Source: Candidatus Aerophobota bacterium | Lineage (GTDB): Bacteria > Aerophobota > Aerophobia > Aerophobales > B47-G16 | Direction of reading: 5' to 3' | Assembly (NCBI GenBank): GCA_003648815.1 | Contig: QMPZ01000015.1 | Coordinates: 1 to 19,323 of the forward strand | Length of the DNA: 19,323 nt | Shown: positions 1 to 8,826 of the stretch, piece after piece | How the letters are laid out: each line of letters opens with the position of its first letter | Numbering within the stretch: position 1 is the stretch's first letter | Program-made: the position numbers and the translations under genes | The notes under the pieces: model-generated | Told to the model about the DNA's origin: nothing | The model's input: the letters and a program-made list of their open reading frames with translations, nothing else | Databases searched by the model: none

Positions 1-1449
1 CACGCCCTGATCATAAGAAGCGAGACGAAGGTGACCAGAAGGGTGATAGAGGCAGCTCGAAACCTTAAGGTTATTGGAAGAGCTGGCACAGGCGTGGATA
101 ACATAGATATAGAGTCGGCTACCAAGAAGGGAATAGTTGTAATGAATGCCCCTGAGGGAAACACTATTTCTGCCGCTGAACACACCATTTCCATGATGCT
201 GGCTCTTTCCCGGAACATTCCTCAGGCCAATGCCTCTCTAAAGAGAGGGGAATGGGACAGGAAAAAGTTTATGGGAACAGAAGTTTACGGGAAAACCCTG
301 GGCATAATTGGACTGGGTAGAATTGGAAGGGAAGTTGCCAGAAGAGCCCAGGGACTAAAGATGAGGGTGGTAGCTTATGATCCCTTCATCTCTAAGGAAA
401 AGGCGGAGGAGATGGGGGTTTGTCTTCTTAGTCTGGAGGAGCTTTTGCCCCAGGTTGATTTTCTTAGCATTCATACCCCCCTTACCTCTCAGACCAGAGG
501 CTTGATAGGGGAAAGAGAGATTTCGCTGATGAAAAGAGGAGTGAGGATAATTAATTGCGCGCGAGGAGGAATTATCCAGGAAGATGCACTTTATCAGGCT
601 CTCAAAGCGGGAAAGATTAAGGGAGCAGCTCTGGACGTCTTTGAGAAGGGAAAACCCTTTGACAGTCCCTTGCTGAAACTGGATTCGGTAATCCTTACTC
701 CCCATCTTGGAGCCTCCACAGAAGAAGCTCAAAAAAGAGTAGCTATGGACATAGCCACCCAGGTCATAGATTTCCTTAAATATGGAAGGATACGAAATGC
801 CGTCAACTTTCCTGCTATCTCTTCACAAGTTCAGGAAAAGATAACTCCCTATCTTTCCCTGGCCGAGAGGATAGGGAACTTAGAGGCTCAATTGGTCGAG
901 GGACATCCCATTCAGGTGGAGGTCATCTATCGGGGCGAGCTGGCCTCATTTGAAGTTACTCCTCTTACCAGGGCTCTTATTAAAGGGATGTTGAGCTTTG
1001 CTTTGCCCGAGGTCAACTACGTAAATGCCTCCATTTTAGCCAGGGAAAGAGGAATTAAGGTTGTGGAGACAAAAACTCTCGAAGCTGAGGATTTTACTAA
1101 TCTTATCTCGGTAAAACTCCTCACCGATAAGGAAGAAAAGAGAATAGATGGAACGGTGTTTGAGGGAAAAGTTCCCCATATTGTGCGTATAGATGATTAT
1201 TCCTTAGACTTTGTCCCCCAGGGAGATTTCCTGATTTGCGCCAACGTGGACAGGCCAGGAGTGGTGGGTAAGATAGGCACTGTCCTGGGAAGTTACCAAG
1301 TTAACATTTCCGGCCTGCGGATGGGAAGAAAAACTCCCGGGGGCAAAAACGTCTCCGTATACAGCCTGGATAATTCGCCTCCTGCTGAAGCGGTCAAGGA
1401 CCTGTTGAAGATAAAAGAGATATTAAAGGTAAAGGTGGTCCGCCTTTAA
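1..1449 (+). CDS. serA: D-3-phosphoglycerate dehydrogenase, 5' end missing
   Basis: SerA oxidises 3-phosphoglycerate to 3-phosphohydroxypyruvate with NAD, the first step of serine synthesis in the cytoplasm. The frame is open from base 1 (visible residues HALIIRSETK), so the GTG at 31 is not the true start. SerA proteins of this type are about 525-530 residues and 482 are visible, so roughly 45-50 N-terminal residues lie outside the window. Counting from base 1, the NAD-binding GLGRIG is at 104-109, the substrate Arg in NCARGG at 188, the catalytic Glu in LDVFEKG at 215 and the catalytic His in LTPHLGAST at 235. An intervening (ASB) domain follows, then a C-terminal ACT domain at about 409-482 (ANVDRPGVVGKIG), the usual place for serine feedback. 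This is the long, ACT-bearing form. Stop TAA; dnaB begins 27 bases later. Confidence 0.96.
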   Translation, partial: HALIIRSETKVTRRVIEAARNLKVIGRAGTGVDNIDIESATKKGIVVMNAPEGNTISAAEHTISMMLALSRNIPQANASLKRGEWDRKKFMGTEVYGKTLGIIGLGRIGREVARRAQGLKMRVVAYDPFISKEKAEEMGVCLLSLEELLPQVDFLSIHTPLTSQTRGLIGEREISLMKRGVRIINCARGGIIQEDALYQALKAGKIKGAALDVFEKGKPFDSPLLKLDSVILTPHLGASTEEAQKRVAMDIATQVIDFLKYGRIRNAVNFPAISSQVQEKITPYLSLAERIGNLEAQLVEGHPIQVEVIYRGELASFEVTPLTRALIKGMLSFALPEVNYVNASILARERGIKVVETKTLEAEDFTNLISVKLLTDKEEKRIDGTVFEGKVPHIVRIDDYSLDFVPQGDFLICANVDRPGVVGKIGTVLGSYQVNISGLRMGRKTPGGKNVSVYSLDNSPPAEAVKDLLKIKEILKVKVVRL

Positions 1450-1476
1450 ATCTTTAAAAAATTAGAGGGTTCAAAC

Positions 1477-2838
1477 ATGGAGAGCAAAGAAGTAGCTTCC
1501 TCAGTGAGCTTAGAGAAGGTTCCTCCTCAAAACCTGGAGGCCGAGCGTGCTGTGCTGGGAGCAATGCTCCTGGACAAGGAAGCCATTCCTAAGGTTTTGC
1601 AGATAATTCCGAGCCCGGATAGCTTTTATTCGGAAATTCATCAACTGATTTATAAGGGAATAATTGGTCTTTTCAACAAGGGAAAGCCAGTGGACCTGGT
1701 TGCCCTCAGAGAGGAATTTCGTAAGCAGGGCAAGTTAAGACAGGTAGAGGGATCAGCTTATTTAGCAGATCTGGTCAATGGAGTTCCTACCATAGCTAAT
1801 GTAGGTTACTATGCTCAAATTGTAAGAGAGAAACAGATTCTGCGAGATTTACTTAAGGCCTCCTATTCCATTAGTTCTTTAGCATATGAAGATTCTATGG
1901 ATCTGGATGTCATTCTGGATAAGGCGCAGAGCTTGATCTTCAAAGTCACTCAACAAAGAATAAAGACCTCCTTTGTTCATATAAAGGAGACCCTGAAGGA
2001 AGTCTTCGATCGTGTGGAAACACTTTGTGAAAGGAAAGAACATGTCACCGGCATTCCGACGGGTTTCATTGAGTTGGACAGGCTAACCTCAGGGTTTCAG
2101 CCTTCTGACCTGATAGTTGTTGCTGGTCGTCCCTCAATAGGAAAGACCTCCTTTGTCTTAAACATCGCTCAGTATGTCGGAACCAGGGCTCGAATTCCCG
2201 TGGTGATATTCAGCTTGGAGAGCGCAAAGGAACAGTTGGTGGAGCGAATGCTGTGTGCTGAGGCAAGAGTTGATACTCAGAAGCTGCGCACGGGCTTTCT
2301 TTCTGAAAAGGATTGGTCACGTCTCACTGATGCGGCAGGATTATTAGCCGATGCTCCCATTTACATCGATGATACTCCTAATATGAGCGTGCTGGAGCTC
2401 AGGGCTAAGGCTCGTCAGCTGAAGGCAGAGCATGGCATTAAAATGGTCATCGTCGATTACCTGCAGCTGATGGAGGGCGACAGGCAACTGGAGAACAGAC
2501 AGCAGCAAATCTCCGAGATATCGCGTTCCTTGAAGGCACTGGCCAAGGAACTTCAGGTACCGGTGGTGGCCATATCACAGCTCTCCAGGGCTGTGGAACA
2601 AAGACAGGATAAGCGTCCTCTTCTTTCTGATCTGCGTGAATCAGGAGCCATTGAACAGGATGCCGACGTGGTGCTTTCCCTTTATCGTGAAAGCTATTAT
2701 ACAAGAAGGCCTGAGGACGAGGGTACGGCCGAGGTAATCATCAATAAGCAACGTCACGGGCCTGTAGGAAAAATTCAGTTAACCTTCATCAAGGAATACG
2801 CTCGTTTCGAGAACCTTGCTGAGTCGATGCAGATTTAA
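1477..2838 (+). CDS. dnaB: Replicative DNA helicase DnaB
   Basis: DnaB is the hexameric 5'-3' helicase that unwinds DNA at the replication fork and recruits primase. The 453 residues match the usual length. The N-terminal primase-binding domain (about 15-120, QNLEAERAVLGAMLL) is followed by a linker and the RecA-like motor. Walker A is GRPSIGKTS at 217-225, Walker B MVIVDYLQL at 323-331, and the DNA-contact and Arg-finger region lies at 362-400 (AISQLSRAVEQR, then LRESGAIEQDADVV). No intein interrupts the P-loop. The ATG is preceded by AGAGGG about 8 bases upstream. In many bacteria dnaB follows rplI (ribosomal protein L9); here serA precedes it and purA follows 17 bases later. Confidence 0.97.
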   Translation: MESKEVASSVSLEKVPPQNLEAERAVLGAMLLDKEAIPKVLQIIPSPDSFYSEIHQLIYKGIIGLFNKGKPVDLVALREEFRKQGKLRQVEGSAYLADLVNGVPTIANVGYYAQIVREKQILRDLLKASYSISSLAYEDSMDLDVILDKAQSLIFKVTQQRIKTSFVHIKETLKEVFDRVETLCERKEHVTGIPTGFIELDRLTSGFQPSDLIVVAGRPSIGKTSFVLNIAQYVGTRARIPVVIFSLESAKEQLVERMLCAEARVDTQKLRTGFLSEKDWSRLTDAAGLLADAPIYIDDTPNMSVLELRAKARQLKAEHGIKMVIVDYLQLMEGDRQLENRQQQISEISRSLKALAKELQVPVVAISQLSRAVEQRQDKRPLLSDLRESGAIEQDADVVLSLYRESYYTRRPEDEGTAEVIINKQRHGPVGKIQLTFIKEYARFENLAESMQI

Positions 2839-2840
2839 TA

Positions 2841-2848
2841 AAAAGGAG
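2841..2848 (+). promoter_or_regulatory. Ribosome binding site fixing the TTG start of purA
   Basis: AAAAGGAG ends 7 bases before a TTG codon at 2856. No ATG lies between it and the conserved N-terminal P-loop. The only other candidate, a GTG at 2869, would be too far from this site. The TTG start also puts the two catalytic residues at Asp13 and His41, the family's standard numbering. Confidence 0.75.
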
Positions 2849-2855
2849 TAAAGAT

Positions 2856-4115
2856 TTGCCCAATACAGTGATCATAGGAGCCCAATGGGGAGATGAGGGA
2901 AAGGGTAAGATCATCGACTTTCTGGCCAAGAAATCAGATGCGGTGGTGAGATTCCAGGGAGGAAGCAATGCAGGACATACGGTAGTGGTGAATAACGAGA
3001 AGTTCATCTTTCACCTTATCCCCTCGGGAATTCTTTATCCAGGAAAAAAGTGTATTATTGGCAATGGAGTGGTGGTTGATCCCAAAGTTCTGGTGGCCGA
3101 GATTAAGGATTTACAGTCAAGAGGGATTGACCTTAACTCTCTTTATGTCTCCAATCAGGCTCATGTAGTTATGTCTTATCATAAGCAGATAGAGGAGATA
3201 GAGGAAAGGCAAAGGGGCAGGCGAAAAATAGGAACCACAAAAAGAGGGGTGGGACCCGCATATACTGATAAGATAGCCCGCAGAGGAATAAGGATGGGCG
3301 ATCTTCTGGATAGAGATGTCTTAACTGAGAAGCTTAGGATGAACCTGAGCTTTTACAGGGATTTCTACAGGTTAGATCTTTCCTTAGAGGATCTCTTGGA
3401 AGAATATCTGGATTATGGAAGGAAATTAAAGAGATATATCACCGACACCTCGCTTTTGATCCACCAGCTAATGCGTCAAAGAAAAAGCATTCTTTTTGAA
3501 GGAGCTCAGGGGACTTTATTAGATGTGGACTATGGAACTTATCCTTATGTCACATCATCTAACTCCAGCGCTGGTGGCGTCTGTGTGGGAGCAGGAATAG
3601 GTCCTACACAAATAGATAAGGTCTTTGGGGTGGCCAAAGCCTATACCACTCGAGTAGGAGAGGGCCCCTTTCCTACCGAGATAAAGGGGGAGGTGGGAGA
3701 GATGCTCAAGGAAAGGGGAAAGGAATACGGCTCCACCACGGGTCGACCCAGGAGATGTGGATGGTTCGATGGAGTGATTTTAAGGTATGCAGCAAGGGTG
3801 AACGGAATGGATGGGCTTATCCTGACCAAGCTGGATGTCTTAGATGTCCTGGAGAGGATAAAGATTTGCGTTGCTTATAAATATAAAGGACGTATTATCA
3901 GGAACTTTCCCTCCGAGCTTCGTATTCTGGAGGAATGTGAACCTATTTATGAGGAGATAAAGGGATGGAGGGAAGACACTTCCAGGATAACTATGCCCAA
4001 AAAGCTTCCTGAGCAAGCGCAAAAGTATTTGCGGAAGATTGAAGAGATAGGGAAGGTAAGGATTTGCCTTCTCTCCATTGGTCCACAAAGAGGTGATCTT
4101 TTAGTCTTAAGATAA
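2856..4115 (+). CDS. purA: Adenylosuccinate synthetase
   Basis: PurA joins IMP and aspartate using GTP to give adenylosuccinate, the first committed step from IMP to AMP. The 419 residues are close to the usual length of about 430. The P-loop GAQWGDEGKGK is at 8-18 and carries catalytic Asp13; NAGHT carries catalytic His41. Then come GTTKRGVGPAY at 126-136 (IMP/Mg loop, with Lys where many homologues have Gly), FEGAQGTLLDVDYGTYPYV at 214-232, and the STTGRPRRCGWFD segment at 293-305, followed by the guanine-binding LTKLDVLD. Translation starts at TTG, justified by the AAAAGGAG site 7 bases upstream. dnaB lies 17 bases upstream and clpC 23 bases downstream. Confidence 0.97.
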   Translation: MPNTVIIGAQWGDEGKGKIIDFLAKKSDAVVRFQGGSNAGHTVVVNNEKFIFHLIPSGILYPGKKCIIGNGVVVDPKVLVAEIKDLQSRGIDLNSLYVSNQAHVVMSYHKQIEEIEERQRGRRKIGTTKRGVGPAYTDKIARRGIRMGDLLDRDVLTEKLRMNLSFYRDFYRLDLSLEDLLEEYLDYGRKLKRYITDTSLLIHQLMRQRKSILFEGAQGTLLDVDYGTYPYVTSSNSSAGGVCVGAGIGPTQIDKVFGVAKAYTTRVGEGPFPTEIKGEVGEMLKERGKEYGSTTGRPRRCGWFDGVILRYAARVNGMDGLILTKLDVLDVLERIKICVAYKYKGRIIRNFPSELRILEECEPIYEEIKGWREDTSRITMPKKLPEQAQKYLRKIEEIGKVRICLLSIGPQRGDLLVLR

Positions 4116-4125
4116 ATAGAGGACA

Positions 4126-4133
4126 TAAGGAGG
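4126..4133 (+). promoter_or_regulatory. Strong ribosome binding site of clpC
   Basis: The sequence ATAAGGAGGAAAAAATG places a near-consensus AAGGAGG about 6 bases ahead of the clpC ATG at 4139. It is among the strongest Shine-Dalgarno matches in the window, so the gene start is secure even though the reading frame is later broken. Confidence 0.75.
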
Positions 4134-4138
4134 AAAAA

Positions 4139-4843
4139 ATGTTCAATAGATTTACTGAGAGAGCAAGACGGGTGATTCTATTGGCCAGAGAAGAAGCCAA
4201 AAGATTGGACCATGATTACTTAGGGACCGAACATCTTCTTTTGGGATTAATTCGTGAGGGTGAGGGAGTAGGAGCTACGGCTCTGAGGAACTTAGGGGTG
4301 GATCTGGACCAGGTTCGGCAGGAGGTGGAAAAGACAGTAGGTAGAGGGGAGGGAGGTCTATTCTTAGGTCAAATCCCCTTTACCCCCCGGGCCAAAAAGG
4401 TGCTGGAACTTGCAGTGACAGAAGCCAGAGATTTAGGGCACAGTTATATCGGCACCGAGCATCTCCTCTTAGGATTGATCAGGGAAGGAGAAGGAGTTGC
4501 TGCTCAGGTCTTGAGCAGCTTAGGGGTTGATCTGGAAAAGGCAAGAGAGGAAGTTCTCGAGCTCTTAGGAGGAAAGACCGAGACTGTCCAGCAGAAGGCT
4601 GCCAAGCCAACCAGGACTCCCACCCTGGACAAGTTCGGACGGGATCTCACCCAGCTGGCCAGGGAAGGACAATTGGATCCGGTGATAGGCAGGGAGAAGG
4701 AAATCGAGCGAGTAATTCAGATTCTTTCCCGACGAACCAAGAACAACCCCGTCCTTATAGGAGAGGCAGGAGTTGGCAAGACAGCTATTGCTGAGGGGTT
4801 AGCTCAGAAAATTGTTCAGGGTTCCCTACCCGAACCGCTATGA
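4139..4843 (+). CDS. clpC: ClpC ATPase, N-terminal part, ended by an in-frame TGA
   Basis: ClpC is a Hsp100 (AAA+) unfoldase that feeds substrates to the ClpP protease. This piece holds residues 1-234. Two Clp_N repeats at about 3-70 and 80-145 share the motif GTEHLLLGLIREGEGV; they bind adaptors and substrates. The linker and the start of the first ATPase domain follow, with Walker A GEAGVGKT at 208-215. The frame stops at TGA (4841-4843), codon 235, just after GSLPEPL. The next codons in the same frame (NKRLVTIEL) continue the normal ClpC sequence, so this is one base change in an otherwise complete gene of 820 sense or stop positions, the usual ClpC length. As written, this product would have Walker A without Walker B and be inactive. 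A sequencing error is quite possible. Confidence 0.93.
   Translation: MFNRFTERARRVILLAREEAKRLDHDYLGTEHLLLGLIREGEGVGATALRNLGVDLDQVRQEVEKTVGRGEGGLFLGQIPFTPRAKKVLELAVTEARDLGHSYIGTEHLLLGLIREGEGVAAQVLSSLGVDLEKAREEVLELLGGKTETVQQKAAKPTRTPTLDKFGRDLTQLAREGQLDPVIGREKEIERVIQILSRRTKNNPVLIGEAGVGKTAIAEGLAQKIVQGSLPEPL
4841..4843 (+). other. clpC: In-frame TGA interrupting clpC
   Basis: Both halves of clpC lie in the same frame: the distance from the ATG at 4139 to the TGA is 702 bases, and to the GTG at 4856 it is 717. No insertion or deletion is involved. Related Clp proteins usually have Lys or Arg here (as in PE-x-LK-x-KRV), so CGA or AGA changed to TGA is the simplest origin. Standard TGA stops end bamA, lipB, uvrC, flhA and the sigma-54-like gene here, so the code is not reassigned. 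No obvious selenocysteine-type hairpin was seen just downstream. Confidence 0.9.
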
Positions 4844-4855
4844 AATAAACGACTG

Positions 4856-6601
4856 GTGACCATTGAGTTAGGTGGGATAGTAGCGGGGACTAAGTATCGA
4901 GGTGAGTTTGAGAAACGAATGGAGCGAATAATAAATGAGATCAAGAAGGCAAAGAACATAATTCTCTTTATAGATGAGATACACACCTTAGTGGGAGCAG
5001 GAGCAGCAGAGGGGGCTATAGATGCCTCTAACATCCTCAAGCCAGCTCTGGCAAGGGGAGAACTCCAGTGCATAGGAGCGACCACCCTGGATGAGTACAG
5101 GAAGTACATTGAGCGGGATGAAGCGTTGGCGAGAAGGTTCCAGCCAGTAATGGTTAACGAACCCACCGTGGAGGAGACGATTGAGATTTTAAAGGGTCTT
5201 AGAGACAAATACGAGGCTTATCATCGGGTGAAGATAACCGATGAGGCTTTGATAGCAGCGGCCAAGCTTTCCAACAGATATATTCAGGGAAGATTTCTTC
5301 CCGACAAGGCCATCGACGTGATAGATGAAGCAGCAGCCAGGATAAGACTGCAGAGCAGCACCCGACCTAAGGAACTCAAGAAGATGGAGGAGAAGTTAGA
5401 GCAGGTGAAAAAGGAGAAGGAGGCAGCGGTAAAGGCACAGGAATTTGAAAAGGCAGCAAGTCTTCGGGATACAGAGAAGAAATTAAGGGAAGCTTTAGCC
5501 AAACAAAGAGCTCAGTGGGAGAGCGATAAGGGTAGAAAGGGAGAGAAGGAGAAGGTGACGGAGGAGGACGTTGCCTACATCGTCTCAAGCTGGACAGGCG
5601 TTCCTGTGCGCGATCTGACCGAAGGCGAATCCAAGAAACTTCTGCGAATGGAGGAGGCCTTACACAGGAGAGTCATAGGACAGGATGAGGCTGTGAAGGC
5701 AGTTTCTCAGGCTATTCGTCGAGCTCAAGCTGGGGTGAAGAACATTAAGCGTCCCATTGGAGTGTTTATGTTCCTGGGACCCACCGGTGTAGGTAAGACT
5801 GAACTGGCAAAGGCCTTAGCTGAGTTTCTCTTTGGGGATGAGAACGCGATGGTGCGTCTGGATATGTCTGAGTATATGGAAAAGTTCACCGTCTCCCGTC
5901 TCATCGGCGCCCCTCCCGGGTATGTAGGATATGAAGAAGGTGGAGAGCTAACCGAGAAGATAAGGAGGCGTCCATATTCGGTAATCCTTCTGGACGAGAT
6001 AGAGAAAGCCCATCCTGATGTGTTCAATATTCTTCTTCAGATTATGGAGGATGGAAGACTCTCGGATAACTTAGGTCACACGGTGGACTTCAGAAACACG
6101 GTATTAATTATGACCTCCAATTTAGGAGCGGAGCAGATTACCAGTGGAGCCAGCCTGGGATTTCAGGCTGAAGGGGAAAAGGGAATGTCTTACGAGGAGA
6201 TGAGAAACAAAGTCCTTTCAGAGCTGAAACGCCACTTCCGGCCCGAATTTTTAAACAGGTTGGATGAGGTAATCGTCTTTCACTCTCTAACTAAGGAAGA
6301 GGTCAAGAAAATTGTAGAGTTAATGTTAGATGAGGAAAAGAAGCTGTTGAAGGAAAAAGGGATAATTTTGGAGGTTACGGAAGAGGCAAAGGATTTAATC
6401 GCTCAAGAGGGATATGATCCTGATTTCGGAGCACGTCCTCTACGCAGGGCCATTCAGAGGCTGATTGAAAATCCCCTTTCCGAAGAGATCCTGGCTGGCA
6501 AATTCAAGACAGGGGATAAGGTAATCGCCGGGATAAAGGATGGGCGGATATTCTTCACCAAGGAAGTGACCACCAAGGCTGCTAAGGAACAGGACAAGTA
6601 G
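4856..6601 (+). CDS. clpC: ClpC ATPase, C-terminal part, after the in-frame TGA
   Basis: This is the rest of clpC: most of AAA+ domain 1, the middle domain and all of domain 2. In full-length numbering it begins at residue 240. Walker B of domain 1 (ILFIDE) is at 275-280, followed by HTLVGAG and the IGATTLDEYRKY sensor region. The coiled middle domain with a UVR-type motif (AVKAQEFEKAASLRD) is at about 410-455. Domain 2 has Walker A GPTGVGKT at 547-554, Walker B VILLDEIEKAH, sensor NTVLIMTSNLG and a conserved C-terminal FGARPLRRAIQR. No second lesion is present, which suggests the TGA is very recent or an artefact. The GTG at 4856 is only the first possible restart; no ribosome binding site precedes it. 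Stop TAG; bamA begins 11 bases on. Confidence 0.93.
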   Translation: MTIELGGIVAGTKYRGEFEKRMERIINEIKKAKNIILFIDEIHTLVGAGAAEGAIDASNILKPALARGELQCIGATTLDEYRKYIERDEALARRFQPVMVNEPTVEETIEILKGLRDKYEAYHRVKITDEALIAAAKLSNRYIQGRFLPDKAIDVIDEAAARIRLQSSTRPKELKKMEEKLEQVKKEKEAAVKAQEFEKAASLRDTEKKLREALAKQRAQWESDKGRKGEKEKVTEEDVAYIVSSWTGVPVRDLTEGESKKLLRMEEALHRRVIGQDEAVKAVSQAIRRAQAGVKNIKRPIGVFMFLGPTGVGKTELAKALAEFLFGDENAMVRLDMSEYMEKFTVSRLIGAPPGYVGYEEGGELTEKIRRRPYSVILLDEIEKAHPDVFNILLQIMEDGRLSDNLGHTVDFRNTVLIMTSNLGAEQITSGASLGFQAEGEKGMSYEEMRNKVLSELKRHFRPEFLNRLDEVIVFHSLTKEEVKKIVELMLDEEKKLLKEKGIILEVTEEAKDLIAQEGYDPDFGARPLRRAIQRLIENPLSEEILAGKFKTGDKVIAGIKDGRIFFTKEVTTKAAKEQDK

Positions 6602-6612
6602 AGAGAATAAAG

Positions 6613-8820
6613 ATGATAAAGGAAACTACATACCCCCTCCTGGCCATCCTCTTTCTTTGCCTCTTTCTTTCCGGAGCAAGGGCTCAAGATGTTTCTATCA
6701 TCAAGGAAATCCAGATCCAGGGTAACAGCTATGTCAAGGATGAGGAGATCAAAAAGGTAATTGTGAGCAAGGTGGGTGAGCCGCTATCGGAGGAAAGGGT
6801 GAGGGAAGATATGCAGGCCATCTACGATATGGGCTTTTTTTCTGACCTGAAAGCTTTCAAGGAGGATGTGGAAGGAGGATTAAGACTTATATTTGAGGTT
6901 AAGGAAAACAAAAAAATCTCTGAGATTATATTTGAGGGTGTTGAGGAAAGCGAGGTCCCAAAGCTAAAAAGACTCATCAGCCTGAAGAGGGATAGGTTAT
7001 GGAACTTTAAGGAGGCAAGGGAGGACAAGAGAAAAATTCTCGAATATTACCACAAAAGGGGTTTTTTTTCTGCTTCGGTAAATGTCTCCTGTCTACCCTC
7101 AGGAAAGGAGACGTGCAAGGCGGTGTTTAACGTTCAAAGAGGGGAAAGGAGGAGAGTGAAGGAAATATGCATAAAGGGAAATCGTGCTCTGTCCGAGGAG
7201 AGGATCAGGTCTTTGTTCAGGACAAGGCCTAAGTGCTATTTCAATGAGAAGAGCTTAGAGAAGGATTTGGAAAGGGTCATCCATCTTTACCGCAGGCTCG
7301 GTTATCATTTTGCTTACTTCAAGGAACCAAGATTTGAGTTTTTCAGCGAAAGGAGGCTCCTTAAGAAGGAGAAGGTGAATCTGGTCAGAATCTTTCTCGA
7401 GATAGTGGAGGGAAAGAAAGTCTTTGTCTCAGAAATCAAGATGGAGGGAAATGAGGTCTTGACCACCCCTGAGATTCTTTCGTTGATAAGACCGAGGAAG
7501 GGTCAGGTCTTTGTCCTCGATTATCTGAAGGAGAGCGTAGATAAACTTAAGGATAGGTATGGAGAGAGGGGATATGTCTATGTTCAAGTTGGCTGGAATC
7601 TGGAGTTTAACGAGGCTAAGGATAAAGTTAAGGTTATGCTCTCAATAAAGGAGGGTCCTCAGGTAAGGGTGGGTAAGGTCAGGATAGAGGGAGCTGAAAC
7701 TTGCCAAGAGAGGGTATTTAAGCATACCCTTTTGGTAAAAGAGGGGGATGTCTTCAATGTCGCCAAGATCAGGGAGAGCTGGCGCAGACTCTACAATTTG
7801 GGATTTTTTGAGAAGGTAGAGATCAGACCCCTTTCCACCTCCTCTCCGAAGGTTTTAGACCTTTTGGTCAAGGTGAGTGAGGAGAAACGGAAGGGCAGGC
7901 TCTTTCTGGGAGCAGGATATAGTTCCGTCTCCAAATTGGAGGGGTTCATCCAGGCATACAAGGATAATCTGTGGGGCGAGGGTAAGCAAATAGGGGTGGA
8001 TTGGAACTTTGGCAAAATAAGAAATGAGTATGACATAAGCTATCTGGACCGTTGGTTTAACGATAGCTCCACAAGCCTCAAGGTTCGTCTTTATGATAAA
8101 TGGGGCAGATATGAATACCATGATAATGGGGAATATAATTATGAAAAGGAGACAAGGGGAGGAAGCCTCGCACTGGGGTGGCCGATAGGAGAGCAGATAG
8201 AGGCATTTGTTACCTTCAAAGATGAGGATGTGGAGATCAAAAATATAGAAGGTGATACGGGAGAGCTTTCCGAAGGAAAGAGCACCTGCCGAAGTCTGGA
8301 ACTCTTTCTGAGAAGGGATGCTCGAGTAAGGGATGAGGCTTTCAATCCTTATAAGGGGACCTACAGTTCTTTATCCATAGAGAAGAGTGGGGGATTCTTA
8401 GGTGGGGATGCTGAGTTTATCAAATACAAGGGGGAGCTTCGCGGTTATCTTCGCCAGGGTGAGTTCTGGAAATCTCCTATCCTGGCTTATCGTCTGCGAG
8501 GACAGCTGGGAGAAAACCTTTCCGAATATGAAAAGTTCTACATAGGTGGACAGGACACCTTGCGGGGATATAGCCAGAATGAGTTTTATGGAGACAGGGC
8601 AGTTTTAGGGAGTTTAGAGTTGAGGTTTCCCATGAGTAAGCAGCTGACGGGGGTCTTGTTCGTGGATAGTGGCAGGGTATGGGGAGGCTCAGAGATGTCA
8701 GACTTTAAGACGGGTTTTGGGTTTGGAATGAGGATCAGGACCTTGCTGGGAATTATTCGTCTGGACTACGGAGTGGGAGAAGGGGGAAGATTTTACTTTG
8801 GCATGGGAGAGGGATTTTGA
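6613..8820 (+). CDS. bamA: Outer-membrane assembly factor BamA (Omp85)
   Basis: BamA inserts and folds beta-barrel proteins in the outer membrane, so its presence argues for a diderm cell. The 735 residues begin with a signal peptide: a hydrophobic stretch at about 7-20, then GARA, with likely cleavage after Ala24. Five POTRA repeats follow at roughly 26-95, 96-176, 177-268, 269-348 and 349-430, each opening with a pattern like IKEIQIQGN or VSEIKMEGN. The rest is the barrel, with the lid-loop motif GGQDTLRGY at 645-653 (the conserved [VL]RG[FY]) and a terminal Phe in FGMGEGF, the usual barrel signature. It is shorter than Escherichia coli BamA (810). No skp, lpxD or fabZ follows; lipB starts 6 bases later. 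A TamA-like paralogue is less likely because TamA has three POTRA repeats. Confidence 0.94.
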   Translation: MIKETTYPLLAILFLCLFLSGARAQDVSIIKEIQIQGNSYVKDEEIKKVIVSKVGEPLSEERVREDMQAIYDMGFFSDLKAFKEDVEGGLRLIFEVKENKKISEIIFEGVEESEVPKLKRLISLKRDRLWNFKEAREDKRKILEYYHKRGFFSASVNVSCLPSGKETCKAVFNVQRGERRRVKEICIKGNRALSEERIRSLFRTRPKCYFNEKSLEKDLERVIHLYRRLGYHFAYFKEPRFEFFSERRLLKKEKVNLVRIFLEIVEGKKVFVSEIKMEGNEVLTTPEILSLIRPRKGQVFVLDYLKESVDKLKDRYGERGYVYVQVGWNLEFNEAKDKVKVMLSIKEGPQVRVGKVRIEGAETCQERVFKHTLLVKEGDVFNVAKIRESWRRLYNLGFFEKVEIRPLSTSSPKVLDLLVKVSEEKRKGRLFLGAGYSSVSKLEGFIQAYKDNLWGEGKQIGVDWNFGKIRNEYDISYLDRWFNDSSTSLKVRLYDKWGRYEYHDNGEYNYEKETRGGSLALGWPIGEQIEAFVTFKDEDVEIKNIEGDTGELSEGKSTCRSLELFLRRDARVRDEAFNPYKGTYSSLSIEKSGGFLGGDAEFIKYKGELRGYLRQGEFWKSPILAYRLRGQLGENLSEYEKFYIGGQDTLRGYSQNEFYGDRAVLGSLELRFPMSKQLTGVLFVDSGRVWGGSEMSDFKTGFGFGMRIRTLLGIIRLDYGVGEGGRFYFGMGEGF

Positions 8821-8826
8821 TTTGAG

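Noticed and set aside
31..33. GTG at 31 as the start of serA
   Set aside because: The ten codons before it (HALIIRSETK) already match SerA, and about 50 N-terminal residues would be missing.
2447..2704. Minus-strand open frame within dnaB, and similar antisense frames across the window
   Set aside because: They lie opposite well-conserved genes, have no binding site or recognisable domain, and have the composition expected of antisense frames.
4200..4560. DNA direct repeat at the start of clpC
   Set aside because: This is the normal double Clp_N domain, diverged at the DNA level, not a recent duplication.
4841..4843. TGA reassigned to an amino acid in this genome
   Set aside because: bamA ends with TGA exactly after its terminal barrel Phe, and lipB, uvrC, flhA and the sigma-54-like gene also end with TGA at natural family ends.
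4841..4900. Selenocysteine in ClpC
   Set aside because: No convincing hairpin follows the TGA, ClpC has no known redox role at this position, and relatives carry Lys or Arg there.
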